A program made the translations under genes and the position numbers. Below, one piece after another: positions 25,800 to 36,579 of a stretch of 64,000 nt of DNA. Numbering within the stretch: position 1 is the stretch's first letter; each line of letters opens with the position of its first letter. This DNA comes from Pseudocoprococcus catus (GTDB taxonomy: Bacteria; Bacillota; Clostridia; Lachnospirales; Lachnospiraceae). The notes under the pieces were generated by a model. That model was not told where the DNA came from. It did no database searches and worked only from the letters and a program-made list of their open reading frames with translations. The stretch lies in the NCBI RefSeq assembly GCF_902381825.1, contig NZ_LR698973.1:3444974-3508973 (forward strand), given 5' to 3'.

Positions 25800-28208
25800 A
25801 TGACAAGAGAAGAATTTCAGCGATTATGCAGAGAAAGAATCGTTTTTCTGGATGGTGCCACCGGAACCAATCTTCAGAAGGCAGGCATGCCTACGGGTGT
25901 GTGTCCGGAGGCCTGGATTCTGGAACATCCGGATACAATGATGCAGCTGCAGAAAGCTTATTTTGAGGCAGGCAGTGATATCGTGTTGGCTCCGACTTTT
26001 ACAGCCAACAGAATCAAACTGGATGAGTACGGGCTGGTAGATAAGATTGAAGAGATGAATCATCAGCTTGTAGCCATTTCAAAGGCGGCAGCCGGGGATA
26101 GAGGTTTGGTGGCCGGGGATATGACTATGACCGGGCGTCAGCTGGCACCTATGGGTGATATGGGATTTGAAGAACTGATTGATATTTACAAAGAACAGGC
26201 CGGTTATCTGGTGGATGCGGGAGTTGATCTTTTTGTTGTTGAGACAATGATGAGTCTGAATGAGTGCCGTGCGGCGCTGATTGCCATTCGCGAAGTAACA
26301 GACCTGCCGGTGTGTGTGACGCTTTCTTTTAATGAAGACGGAAGAACACTTTTTGGAACAGACGCTTGTACAGCCATGGTAGTTTTGCAGTCTTTGGGGG
26401 CTGATGCGGTGGGCATCAATTGTTCAACCGGTCCGGAACAGATGGCAGAACTTGTCCGTGAGATGAAGGCATACGCCAATATTCCGATTATTGCCAAACC
26501 AAATGACGGCATGCCGGAAGTGATTGACGGTGAGACTGTTTATCGTATGACACCGGAAGAATTTGCTGCGGAGGCCAGATTGCTTCTGGAGGCAGGGGCC
26601 GGCATTGTGGGCGGATGCTGCGGTACAACACCGGAGCATATCCGGGCATTTAAGGAGGCAGCCAAGGCATATCCTGTACCGGAAGTCAGCCAAACATACA
26701 AACGTGTACTGGCTTCGGAACGTCAGACACTGGAAATCGGACTGGATGCCGGTTTTAAGATTGTGGGTGAGCGTATCAATCCAACCGGCAAGAAGAAACT
26801 GCAGGCAGCCCTTCGGGAAGGCCAGATGGATATGGTCATGGATATGGCGTTGGCTCAGGAAGAGAAAGGTGCATCGATTTTGGATGTCAATATGGGTATG
26901 AATGGTATCGATGAGAAAGCCATGATGCTGAAGTCCATTGAGATTGTTACCCAAGCAGTGAATCTGCCGCTTTGCATTGATTCAAGTCATGTAGATATTA
27001 TTGAGGCGGCACTGCGTGTTTATCCGGGGCGTGCGTTGATTAATTCTATTTCCCTTGAGAAGGAAAAGTTTGAACATTTGCTTCCGATTGCGAGAAAATA
27101 CGGTGCTATGTTTATTTTGTTGCCGTTGTCGGATGAGGGGCTGCCGAAGAATATAGATGAAAAGATTCAGATTATTCATACAATTATGGATCGTGCATTG
27201 GAGTTGGGCTTCCATAAAGAGGACATTGTGGTGGATGGCCTGGTGGCAACCATTGGTGCCAACAAAAATGCAGCCATTGAAACACTGGATACGATTTCTT
27301 ATTGTCATGATCAGCTTGAATTGGCAACCATCTGCGGTTTGTCTAATATTTCCTTTGGCCTGCCGGAACGCTCCTATGTTAATACAGCCTTTTTGACCAT
27401 GGCTATTAGCAGAGGCCTTACCATGGCCATTGCAAATCCGTCCCAGGACCTTTTGATGCACGCTGCGTTTGCATCTGATCTGTTGATGAATCATCCTGGT
27501 GCAGATATCCGATATATCAACCGCATGAACGCAGTCAAAGAACAGCAGAGCGGAGAAAGCACGGCAGCAGCAGTGGTTCTGACTCCGGGAGAGAAAATCT
27601 TTGAGGCTGTGATGAAGGGGAGCCAGGGCAGTATTATTAACCTTGTAAAAGAAGGTCTGGATGCCGGTATTATGCCGGATGATATGATCCAAAAACATTT
27701 GATCACCGCTATCCAGAAGGTAGGCGTTCTGTTTGAGGAGAAGAAATATTACCTGCCCCAGCTGATTGCCAGTGCGGAAACCATGGAGAAGGCGATTAAT
27801 TATCTGGAGCCAATGCTGATCAAGGATGATGAGGAGGAAAAAGCCACCATCATTATGGCGACGGTGGAAGGAGATATTCATGACATCGGCAAAAATCTTG
27901 TGGTGCTGATGCTGAAGAACTATGGTTACAGAGTGATTGATCTCGGCAAAGATGTATCGGCAGAATGCATTATTGAGACGGCTGTTAAAGAACATGCAGC
28001 CATCATCGGCCTTTCTGCTCTGATGACAACGACGATGATGAGAATGCGTGATGTGGTAGAACTTGCACAGGCAAAGCATTGCAGCAGCAAGATCATTATT
28101 GGCGGTGCCGTTACAACTCAGAGCTTTGCAGATGAGATTGGTGCCGATGGATATTCGCGGGATGCTGCGGAAGCCGTACATCTTGTAGAACGATTATTGA
28201 ATAAATAG
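25800..28208 (+). CDS. metH: Cobalamin-dependent methionine synthase lacking the reactivation domain
   Basis: Methyl transfer from 5-methyl-THF to homocysteine via cobalamin. Domains: homocysteine barrel (1-300; zinc cysteines in GINCSTGPEQM and GGCCGTTPEHI), pterin-binding barrel (about 315-570; GERINPTGKKKLQ, IDSSHVDIIEAAL), cobalamin cap (about 590-680) and Rossmann cobalamin domain (about 685-802) with axial histidine H694 in EGDIHDIGKNLV. The roughly 330-residue C-terminal AdoMet domain of E. coli MetH is absent and is supplied by the first gene of the operon. The start immediately follows the stop of the MTHFR fusion. Confidence 0.95.
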   Translation: MTREEFQRLCRERIVFLDGATGTNLQKAGMPTGVCPEAWILEHPDTMMQLQKAYFEAGSDIVLAPTFTANRIKLDEYGLVDKIEEMNHQLVAISKAAAGDRGLVAGDMTMTGRQLAPMGDMGFEELIDIYKEQAGYLVDAGVDLFVVETMMSLNECRAALIAIREVTDLPVCVTLSFNEDGRTLFGTDACTAMVVLQSLGADAVGINCSTGPEQMAELVREMKAYANIPIIAKPNDGMPEVIDGETVYRMTPEEFAAEARLLLEAGAGIVGGCCGTTPEHIRAFKEAAKAYPVPEVSQTYKRVLASERQTLEIGLDAGFKIVGERINPTGKKKLQAALREGQMDMVMDMALAQEEKGASILDVNMGMNGIDEKAMMLKSIEIVTQAVNLPLCIDSSHVDIIEAALRVYPGRALINSISLEKEKFEHLLPIARKYGAMFILLPLSDEGLPKNIDEKIQIIHTIMDRALELGFHKEDIVVDGLVATIGANKNAAIETLDTISYCHDQLELATICGLSNISFGLPERSYVNTAFLTMAISRGLTMAIANPSQDLLMHAAFASDLLMNHPGADIRYINRMNAVKEQQSGESTAAAVVLTPGEKIFEAVMKGSQGSIINLVKEGLDAGIMPDDMIQKHLITAIQKVGVLFEEKKYYLPQLIASAETMEKAINYLEPMLIKDDEEEKATIIMATVEGDIHDIGKNLVVLMLKNYGYRVIDLGKDVSAECIIETAVKEHAAIIGLSALMTTTMMRMRDVVELAQAKHCSSKIIIGGAVTTQSFADEIGADGYSRDAAEAVHLVERLLNK

Positions 28209-28277
28209 GCTTTTGGCCTCAGATGAGTCATTTTGACAGGAAGCGGTTGAGAGCTGCTGTTTGGAAAGGAAAAGGAA

Positions 28278-29102
28278 ATGTTCAATATCATAGAAATCCA
28301 TGATTTTTCAGCGCCGGAGCTGGATATTTATGCCCGTTGGACGGAGAATCAGTTGTTGAACCGCAAAGATCCGGACAATGCCATGTTTATTGCTGAAAGT
28401 CCGAAGGTGATTCAGACCGCTTTGGATGCAGGATATGAGCCGATATCCTGTCTTGTTGAGAAGAAACATGTGGAGGGACAGGCTGCTCCCATATTGGCTC
28501 AGTGCGGGGATATTCCGGTGTATACAGCTGAATTTGATGTGCTGACCCAGCTGACAGGGTTTGGGTTGACGAGAGGTATGCTCTGTGTCATGCGAAGAAA
28601 AGGTTTGCCGTCAGTGGAAGATGTCTGCAAAAATGCCCGAAGAATTGCGATTCTGGAGGATGTTATGAATCCGACGAATGTGGGAGCAATTTTCCGCTCA
28701 GCAGCGGCTCTGGGAATGGATGGCATTCTTCTGACATCAGCTTCAAGCAATCCTCTCTATCGTCGGGCCATCCGTGTGAGTATGGGAACCGTTTTTCAGA
28801 TTCCCTGGACGTTTATGGATAGTCAGATGTCATGGCCGGAGCCGGCTGTGGGACGGCTGCATGAAATGGGATTCAAAATAGCTGCCATGGCCCTTGATGA
28901 TAACTCCGTCAGCATCGATGATCCACAGCTTGTTCATGAAGAAAAACTGGCCATTGTTCTTGGTACAGAGGGAGACGGGCTGGCAGCCAATACTATAGCA
29001 GACTGTGATTACACCGTTAAAATTCCGATGTATCACGGTGTGGATTCTTTGAACGTGGCAGCTGCAAGTGCTGTAGCGTTTTGGGAAATGCGGAGAAGAT
29101 AA
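28278..29102 (+). CDS. TrmH/SpoU family RNA 2'-O-methyltransferase
   Basis: A 274-residue SPOUT-class RNA methyltransferase. An N-terminal substrate-binding domain (about 1-100) is followed by the knotted catalytic domain with motifs DVMNPTNVGAIFRSAAALG, VLGTEGDGL and IPMYHGVDSLNVAAASAVAFWE. These enzymes use AdoMet to methylate ribose 2'-OH in rRNA or tRNA; the target nucleotide cannot be inferred. It lies 69 bp after metH with no terminator between and may be cotranscribed with the methionine operon. Confidence 0.92.
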   Translation: MFNIIEIHDFSAPELDIYARWTENQLLNRKDPDNAMFIAESPKVIQTALDAGYEPISCLVEKKHVEGQAAPILAQCGDIPVYTAEFDVLTQLTGFGLTRGMLCVMRRKGLPSVEDVCKNARRIAILEDVMNPTNVGAIFRSAAALGMDGILLTSASSNPLYRRAIRVSMGTVFQIPWTFMDSQMSWPEPAVGRLHEMGFKIAAMALDDNSVSIDDPQLVHEEKLAIVLGTEGDGLAANTIADCDYTVKIPMYHGVDSLNVAAASAVAFWEMRRR

Positions 29103-29193
29103 GAGAACCTTTATTAGCGTTAAAATACTATATAACTTATAGACGAATAATATAAATAAAAATACGCATACTGATACAGATTATTTATAGACA

Positions 29194-30701
<1,508 letters not shown>

Positions 30702-30716
30702 GTCCGTGTAAAAATT

Positions 30717-30756
30717 AAGCTAACCGATATTCGTGGAGTGTCGGTTGGCTTTTTTT
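30717..30756 (+). terminator. Intrinsic terminator after eno
   Basis: AGCTAACCGA pairs with TCGGTTGGCT (one G-T), followed by a run of seven T. Confidence 0.88.
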
Positions 30757-30827
30757 GAAGAAATAAAAGATGATTTCATAGATTTTTTAGCTTTCTAGAA
30801 TTACAATGCATAATTATGCAGAAGCAA

Positions 30828-30857
30828 TTGAAGTCACGGCCAATCATATGGTACAAT
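30828..30857 (+). promoter_or_regulatory. Promoter for the AAA+ gene
   Basis: TTGAAG at 30828-30833, 18-bp spacer, TACAAT at 30852-30857. Confidence 0.5.
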
Positions 30858-30919
30858 GAGTTTATATGTTTTTGGAGATAAATGTGTTTTAGAGCAGACA
30901 AAGAAGAGGAGTGATAATA

Positions 30920-32404
30920 ATGCCAGTTTTTGATTTCAGTGCAGCACCGGAGGACAGCAGGCAGCCGGAGTGCACGTATACAACATTTCAATCGAATGAG
31001 GAGACAGCTACACCGGAGAAGCCGATTATGATCCTGGATAATACAAAGAGTCAGTGGCAGCACCACTCATGTGGTATGTTTACGAATCCTGTGAAGCGGA
31101 CGTCCTTTGAATTTCAGGAGGAAGACGGCACATTTTCAGCAGATATTCTGAAGATTGATTCAAGATTCGTCAGTCTGCTGAAGTGGCTCGGAGAGAATCA
31201 TATCAATGTCAGACTTTCGGGACAGAACAGAGCGGAGGGGTATGCTGTTTATAAGATCCGTGAGATCGGTTTCGGCGGCGGTACAAAGCTTTCTGCGGAA
31301 GACGGCTTTTTGCAGTTTATGATTGAACGTCTGCTAGCCAGCAATGCACCGGCAGAGGAGCAGGTGGATGAAGAATTGGAAGAAATGGGCGATGATATGA
31401 AGCTCACCAGCCTGCAGAGTATTACGGATTTTATGAATTGTGCGGGAAGAACGCTTCCGGACAATATCAGACTTTGGGCCAGAAGAAATCTTGCGGTTGC
31501 AAGGTCTCATGAGGTGTCACCGGAAGAGCGCAGACATGCCCAGCGTGCCCTGTCCATTATGATGAATATTCAGTGGAAGAATAATTATTTCGAGGCCATT
31601 GATCCGGAGGAGGCCCGCAGGATCCTTGATGAGGAACTTTATGGCATGGAACGGGTGAAACAGCGTATTATTGAGACCATTATTCAGATCAACAGAACCC
31701 ATACATTGCCGGCCTACGGCCTTTTGCTTGTGGGACCTGCAGGTACCGGTAAGTCTCAGATCGCCTATGCGGTGGCAAGAATCCTGAAACTGCCTTGGAC
31801 AACTCTGGACATGAGTTCCATCAATGACCCTGAGCAGTTGACCGGAAGCTCCCGTATTTATGCCAATGCCAAACCGGGCATTATTTTGGAAGCTTTTTCT
31901 ATGGCGGGAGCATCCAATCTTGTCTTTATTATCAATGAGTTGGACAAAGCTGCTTCCGGCAAGGGCAACGGCAATCCATCTGATGTATTGCTGACCCTTT
32001 TGGATAATCTTGGATTTACAGATAATTACATAGAATGTATGGTGCCGACGGTGGGGGTTTATCCGATTGCCACAGCCAATGACAAGAGCCAGATCAGTGC
32101 ACCGCTGATGTCACGTTTTGCAGTGATTGACATTCCTGATTATACGCCGGAGGAGAAGAAGATTATTTTCTCAAAATTTGCATTGCCGAAGGTACTTGAT
32201 AGGATGCAGCTGAAACCGGAGGAATGTATTGTGGCAGATGAGGCATTGGATGCTATTGTGGCACGTTATGCAGATACAACAGGTATCCGCGATCTGGAGC
32301 AGGCAGCAGAACATATTGCGGCCAACGCCCTGTATCAGATTGAAGTGGATCATAAGCAGAGTGTAACTTTTGACGGGCCAATGGTCAGAAAGTTACTAGA
32401 TTAA
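30920..32404 (+). CDS. Lon-like AAA+ ATPase without protease domain
   Basis: A 494-residue protein. Residues about 220-480 form an AAA+ module resembling that of Lon: MERVKQRIIETI, Walker A GPAGTGKSQ, sensor 1 ATANDKSQ, arginine finger LMSRF and a C-terminal lid TGIRDLEQAAEHI. There is no C-terminal Ser-Lys protease domain and no zinc-binding motif. The Walker B position reads VFIINELDKA, with Asn (codon AAT) where Asp is normal. The N-terminal 200 residues are not recognised. ATG 30920 has GAGGAG eight bases upstream. An MFS gene follows after 25 bp. A remodelling or chaperone role is plausible but unproven. Confidence 0.78.
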   Translation: MPVFDFSAAPEDSRQPECTYTTFQSNEETATPEKPIMILDNTKSQWQHHSCGMFTNPVKRTSFEFQEEDGTFSADILKIDSRFVSLLKWLGENHINVRLSGQNRAEGYAVYKIREIGFGGGTKLSAEDGFLQFMIERLLASNAPAEEQVDEELEEMGDDMKLTSLQSITDFMNCAGRTLPDNIRLWARRNLAVARSHEVSPEERRHAQRALSIMMNIQWKNNYFEAIDPEEARRILDEELYGMERVKQRIIETIIQINRTHTLPAYGLLLVGPAGTGKSQIAYAVARILKLPWTTLDMSSINDPEQLTGSSRIYANAKPGIILEAFSMAGASNLVFIINELDKAASGKGNGNPSDVLLTLLDNLGFTDNYIECMVPTVGVYPIATANDKSQISAPLMSRFAVIDIPDYTPEEKKIIFSKFALPKVLDRMQLKPEECIVADEALDAIVARYADTTGIRDLEQAAEHIAANALYQIEVDHKQSVTFDGPMVRKLLD

Positions 32405-32429
32405 GAATAGACTGAGGAGATAAGGGATA

Positions 32430-33671
32430 ATGGAAGAGAATAATAAAAAAAGACAGCTTCAGAGAGCCGTTTTTGTTTTTACGCTGGTTGTATGTTTGTC
32501 GGCTATTGCCGGAGGCCTTGGCTCGGCGACATTTTCCAACTATTTTAAAGAGGTCTACCATGTGGACAGTGCCCAGAGAGGGTTCCTGGAAATACCGAGA
32601 GAATCGCCGGGGGTTTTGTGTGCATTAATTATTTCAGCACTGGCAGGATACAGCGATATCGGCATTGCGGCTGTTTCCCAGGTGTTGGTGATGGTTGGTC
32701 TGATGGTGATGGGGGCATTTAGTCCGTCCTACGGCATGATGATGATTTTTCTGTTTATCCAGTCTTTGGGTATGCATCTGTTTATGCCTCTCAACGATGC
32801 CATCAGTATGGATCTGGCCAGAGAAGGTGAAGTCGGCAAGACGCTGGGGAATTTCAAAAGCAAAGCAAATATGTGTACGATGGTGACGGCTTTTGTTATT
32901 TTTGCAGGCTATCGTTGGGGATTCTTCAGCTTTGAGGATAAGATTTTGAAACCGTTTGTCATTGCAGCAATTTTGTCGCTGATTGCAGCTGGACTGTTGG
33001 TTTACATGAAGAAAATTATGCCAAGGACGCAGATTCAGGCAAAGACAAAGAGCAAGTTCGTCATGAGAAAGAAGTACATGCCGTATTATCTGACGCTGGT
33101 TGCCTATGGCTGTCAGAAGCGAATCAAGCTTGTGTTCGGACCGTGGATTATCATCGAATTGATGGGAAAAGGTGCAGATACTGTGGCACTGCTTGGAATT
33201 GTGACCTCTTTTATCGGTGCATTTTTCAGCAAATATCTCGGAAAAATGCTGGATGAAAAAGGTTTGAAGTATACGATGATCTTCGAGGGAGGATATCTGC
33301 TTGTTGTGATTGCAGCCCTTGGCGCAGCGGCGGGTGCTCTTGAAAGAGGCGGTCTCGGCAGTCACGGTATCTGGGTTTTTCTTGTTTATTGCCTGTACAT
33401 ACTGGCCTTTCTGCTGGAGCAGTTTAATATGGTACATGCCTTCATGATGAGAAAATTGGCTATTGATCCGTCGGAAGTCACAGCCAGTTTGTCAGTGGGG
33501 CTGAGTCTTGACCACATTCTGGCTATCACTGTTTCAGCTGTACTGGGGGTCATCTGGGAGAAGTTCGGTGCAGAATATGTTTTCTTCCTGACTGCTGCAA
33601 CGTCGTTGATGCAGATTGGTGTGGGCCTCTATATGGGAAGACAGCTGGCAAAGCAGGAAATGCAGCGTTAA
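32430..33671 (+). CDS. MFS transporter
   Basis: A 413-residue integral membrane protein with about twelve hydrophobic segments split by a basic central loop (about residue 195-215, KTKSKFVMRKKYMP). The N-terminal half (VCLSAIAGGLGSATFSNYF, LEIPRESPGVLCALIISALAGYSDIG) and the twelve-helix layout fit the major facilitator superfamily. Substrate is unknown. It lies 25 bp downstream of the AAA+ gene, apparently the same transcript, and ends at a strong bidirectional terminator. Confidence 0.85.
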   Translation: MEENNKKRQLQRAVFVFTLVVCLSAIAGGLGSATFSNYFKEVYHVDSAQRGFLEIPRESPGVLCALIISALAGYSDIGIAAVSQVLVMVGLMVMGAFSPSYGMMMIFLFIQSLGMHLFMPLNDAISMDLAREGEVGKTLGNFKSKANMCTMVTAFVIFAGYRWGFFSFEDKILKPFVIAAILSLIAAGLLVYMKKIMPRTQIQAKTKSKFVMRKKYMPYYLTLVAYGCQKRIKLVFGPWIIIELMGKGADTVALLGIVTSFIGAFFSKYLGKMLDEKGLKYTMIFEGGYLLVVIAALGAAAGALERGGLGSHGIWVFLVYCLYILAFLLEQFNMVHAFMMRKLAIDPSEVTASLSVGLSLDHILAITVSAVLGVIWEKFGAEYVFFLTAATSLMQIGVGLYMGRQLAKQEMQR

Positions 33672-33726
33672 AATGAATAAAGATTGAGATATAAAGAGTT
33701 CCGGTTTTTATGGTACTTGCATGAAC

Positions 33727-33777
33727 AAAAAATCTCTGCAAACCTTTGGCGAAAAGCCTGTTTGCAGAGATTTTTTT
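33727..33777. terminator. Bidirectional terminator between MFS and Uma2 genes
   Basis: AAAAAATCTCTGCAAAC pairs with GTTTGCAGAGATTTTTTT; A and T runs flank both sides, serving both converging genes. Confidence 0.92.
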
Positions 33778-33809
33778 GCGTAAATCCACAAAAGCCGGTA
33801 TTTCATTTT

Positions 33810-34403
33810 TTATTTGAGATAGTCAGATACTGTTATGGATAAATCCGGGAAAATACCGCATTGCACAGGCTGGTCAAATGGGATAATTGTCGGGGCGGCA
33901 TCTTTGTCATAGTCATAGACGGTTGTGCATGCTTTGGCCGGATCTACGATCCAATATTCACGGACTCCGGCGCGGGAGTAGGCGGTGTTCTTAATGATGT
34001 AATCTATTTTACGGCTGGAAGGTGAAACGATTTCAATGATCCAATCAGGAGCACCCTCACATCCTCTGTCACTGAGTTTATCCTTGTCACAGATGATACA
34101 GATATCCGGTTCTACATAATTTTTGATATCGTTTTGTATAATGACGGCAAATGGAGCCATATACACTTCACATCCGCCGTTTTTGGCATCAATATGATCG
34201 GCAATAGTTCTGGCGATGGAAAAGCTGATTGTCTGATGAATACGGTTAGGCGTGGCCATATCATAAATCTGTCCATCGATGAGTTCTGCACGTTGTCCCT
34301 CCGGAAGTGCGAAAATATCATCAATAGTGAAAGGGCCGTCATCAATAAAGTCATTTTCTGTAAGCAGCTGCATAGCAGCACCTCCCTGAAAGAATGTAGT
34401 CAT
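33810..34403 (-). CDS. Uma2 family endonuclease (DUF820), second copy
   Basis: A 197-residue paralogue of the gene at 8496-9041, sharing FTIDDIFALPEGQRAELIDGQIYD, VEPDICIIC, PDWIIEIVSPSSRKID and VREYWIVDP. It is a predicted PD-(D/E)XK nuclease of unknown role. Two starts are almost equally good: ATG 34403 with GGAGG seven bases upstream, and ATG 34373 with GGGAGG at the same spacing inside the frame; the second gives an N terminus closer in length to other Uma2 proteins. It is monocistronic and convergent with the MFS gene. Confidence 0.86.
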   Translation of the reverse strand: MTTFFQGGAAMQLLTENDFIDDGPFTIDDIFALPEGQRAELIDGQIYDMATPNRIHQTISFSIARTIADHIDAKNGGCEVYMAPFAVIIQNDIKNYVEPDICIICDKDKLSDRGCEGAPDWIIEIVSPSSRKIDYIIKNTAYSRAGVREYWIVDPAKACTTVYDYDKDAAPTIIPFDQPVQCGIFPDLSITVSDYLK

Positions 34404-34568
34404 TGTGTATCCTCCTTTTATTATAATCTATTTTTTGCGAGTGTTCAACTATTATAAATCGGCATGGAAGCAGATTCTGTAAAAAGTCGTTGTCGATTGA
34501 ATGAAAAGTTTATAAAATCCAGGAGAATTATGAATTAAAAATAAAATAAGAGAGTCGTGAGATGTGTC

Positions 34569-34597
34569 TTGACAAAACTAAATTTGCTGTATATACT
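34569..34597 (+). promoter_or_regulatory. Promoter of the GntR/ABC operon
   Basis: TTGACA at 34569-34574, 17-bp spacer, TATACT at 34592-34597, overlapping the palindromic operator. Confidence 0.82.
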
Positions 34598-34610
34598 GTA
34601 TATATACAGT
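34595..34610 (+). promoter_or_regulatory. Operator palindrome for the YtrA-type regulator
   Basis: ACTGTATATATACAGT is a perfect 16-bp palindrome starting within the -10 box and covering the likely transcription start. Position and symmetry fit autorepression by the GntR protein encoded directly downstream. Confidence 0.7.
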
Positions 34611-34628
34611 AAGCAAGGAGGCAAGGAC

Positions 34629-35003
34629 GTGAATGTTTTTATAGATAATAAAAGCGGTGCCCCGATTTATGATCAGATTTATTCACAGATCAAGGCGCAG
34701 ATTATCGGCGGTGACTTGCAGGAAGATGAGTCTCTTCCTTCTATCAGGAGTCTGGCGAAGGATCTGAGGATCAGTGTGATCACAACAAAGCGCGCCTATG
34801 AGGAACTGGAGAAGGAAGGATTTATCTATACAGTTGCAGGCAAAGGCAGTTTTGTGGCACCGAAGAATGTGGAATTACTGCGTGAAGAGAATCTGAAGAA
34901 GATTGAAAGCTATATACAGGAGATACGAAAGCTGGCAATACCATGTGGATTGAACATGGAAGATATCATTGAGATGTTTCGTATTTTGGAGGAGGATGAG
35001 TAA
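34629..35003 (+). CDS. GntR family regulator, YtrA subfamily
   Basis: A short GntR regulator of about 124 residues: N-terminal winged helix (IYDQIYSQIKAQIIGGDLQEDESLPSIRSLAKDLRISVITTKRAYEELEKEG is spread over residues 12-65) and a brief helical tail, as typical for the YtrA subfamily that controls ABC transporters. The GTG start at 34629 has AGGAGG seven bases upstream; the longer upstream frame would include the promoter and operator. It abuts the ABC ATPase gene and is probably autoregulated via the palindrome at 34595-34610. Confidence 0.9.
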   Translation: MNVFIDNKSGAPIYDQIYSQIKAQIIGGDLQEDESLPSIRSLAKDLRISVITTKRAYEELEKEGFIYTVAGKGSFVAPKNVELLREENLKKIESYIQEIRKLAIPCGLNMEDIIEMFRILEEDE

Positions 35004-35846
35004 ATGAATGCAATAGAGATCAGGGATTTAAGTAAAAGCTATAAAGATTTCAATCTGGAGCATCTGAATCTGACATTGCCCGGTGGCTGTATTATGGGCT
35101 TAGTTGGAGAGAATGGCGCAGGAAAGAGTACGACTATCAAGCTGATTCTGAATATGATCCACCGGGATTGCGGAAGTATTTCTATATTAGGAAGAGACAA
35201 TGTGACAGAGATGCAGTCATTGAAGGAAGATATCGGCGTTGTGTTGGATGAAGTCGGCTTGCCGGAGTGTCTGAACAGGAGGCAGGTTGGCAATATTATG
35301 GCCCTTACATTTAAAAACTGGGATTCAGACTATTTTGAAGCACTTTGTGTGAAACTGGGAGTTGCGGATCAGAAGAAATTTGGTGAGTATTCCAAGGGCA
35401 TGAAGATGAAGATCGGCATTGCAGTTGCTATGTCTCATCATCCGAAACTGCTTATTCTGGATGAAGCCACAAGTGGGTTGGATCCGGTTGTGAGAGATGA
35501 TGTACTTGATCTTCTGAACGATTTTACAAGAGATGAAGATCATGCAGTGCTTGTTTCGTCTCATATTGTCAGTGATCTTGAGAAAATCTGTGACTATATT
35601 GCATTTATGCATCAGGGTCAGTTGGTGCTGTGCGAGGAAAAAGATAGGCTGACAGAGTTGTATGGTTTGATTCGATGTAGTGCCGAGCAGCTTAAGGAAC
35701 TGAATCCGCAGGCTGTGATTGGAAAAAGTGAGTCACCATATGGAGTTGAAGCTGTTGTAAGAAGAGCGGAGCTGCCAGCAGGCTGGGAAGTCAGCCCGAT
35801 TGATATTGAAGAATTATTTGTGATGATGGTAAGGGGGAGAGCATAA
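35004..35846 (+). CDS. ABC transporter ATP-binding protein
   Basis: A 280-residue ABC ATPase. Walker A is GENGAGKST, the signature is a degenerate EYSKGMKMKIGIA, and Walker B is LLILDEATSGLDP. Resemblance is to the YtrB/BcrA type of exporter ATPases, working with the membrane protein encoded next (stop and start overlap by one base). The regulator-ATPase-permease arrangement in Firmicutes often responds to cell-wall-active peptides; substrate here is unknown. Confidence 0.92.
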   Translation: MNAIEIRDLSKSYKDFNLEHLNLTLPGGCIMGLVGENGAGKSTTIKLILNMIHRDCGSISILGRDNVTEMQSLKEDIGVVLDEVGLPECLNRRQVGNIMALTFKNWDSDYFEALCVKLGVADQKKFGEYSKGMKMKIGIAVAMSHHPKLLILDEATSGLDPVVRDDVLDLLNDFTRDEDHAVLVSSHIVSDLEKICDYIAFMHQGQLVLCEEKDRLTELYGLIRCSAEQLKELNPQAVIGKSESPYGVEAVVRRAELPAGWEVSPIDIEELFVMMVRGRA

Positions 35847-36493
35847 TGAAGGGATTATTGTTGAAGGATTATTATATGCTTTTGAAATATTGTCGGCCAT
35901 ATGCTTTGATTGTATTGATATTTGGCGTGTGCTCTCTGGCTGATGGAGGTAATTTGTTTATGCTGGCTTATCCTGCGGTGTTATGCGGTATCAATTCAGT
36001 ATCTTTATTGGCCTATGATGAAAAAAGCAGGTGGCAGCAATATTGTGAGACAATGCCTTATACGAGAAAACAGGTAGTGGATTCAAAGTATCTGATGTCA
36101 TTTTTACTTATTGCTGGGCTGTCGGTTGTGTTAGCAGCTGCACATAGTCTGGTGGGTGCGGTAAGAGGTATTTTTAATCCAGTATGGGTATTGAATATTT
36201 TTTGCCTTATATGGAGTGTAGGACATGCATTTTCTGCGATTTGTCTGCCGATGATTTTTAAATACGGTTCAGAAAAAGGCAGGGTGATGTATATTGCTGT
36301 TGTTGTCGTATTTTGTGTAGCATTTGTCAATTTTGGCGGATATGATTTCTCAGAGGTTTCACAATTATCCGGAGCATTTGCGGTATTTGCGGAAAATCCG
36401 ATTTATATGGTTGTGTTGGCTGTTATTGCTGCAGTGTTATTTCTGGGGTCTATGAAACTTTCGGAGCAGTTTTATATGAAAAGAGAGTTATAA
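35846..36493 (+). CDS. ABC-2 type transporter permease
   Basis: A 215-residue membrane protein with about six hydrophobic segments, opening with MKGLLLKDYYMLLKYCRPY as usual for the short ABC-2 permeases of YtrA-type operons. It presumably dimerises and pairs with the ATPase encoded immediately upstream. It ends the operon; a terminator hairpin follows about 90 bp later. Confidence 0.85.
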   Translation: MKGLLLKDYYMLLKYCRPYALIVLIFGVCSLADGGNLFMLAYPAVLCGINSVSLLAYDEKSRWQQYCETMPYTRKQVVDSKYLMSFLLIAGLSVVLAAAHSLVGAVRGIFNPVWVLNIFCLIWSVGHAFSAICLPMIFKYGSEKGRVMYIAVVVVFCVAFVNFGGYDFSEVSQLSGAFAVFAENPIYMVVLAVIAAVLFLGSMKLSEQFYMKREL

Positions 36494-36579
36494 TAGAATG
36501 TAGAAATTCAAATAGGCAACAATTCATTTGGTCAGAATTGAGTTTTGTATCAGGAGTTGCCGAGAAGTCTTGCATATAA

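Noticed and set aside
26982..28181. Long minus-strand frame (399 codons) opposite metH
   Set aside because: It is antisense to a clearly recognised gene, has no ribosome site or family resemblance, and its composition is rich in His, Cys and Asn as expected of a shadow frame.
32634..33437. Minus-strand frame (267 codons) opposite the MFS gene
   Set aside because: Shadow frame of a membrane-protein gene; His/Gln-rich and without family signature.
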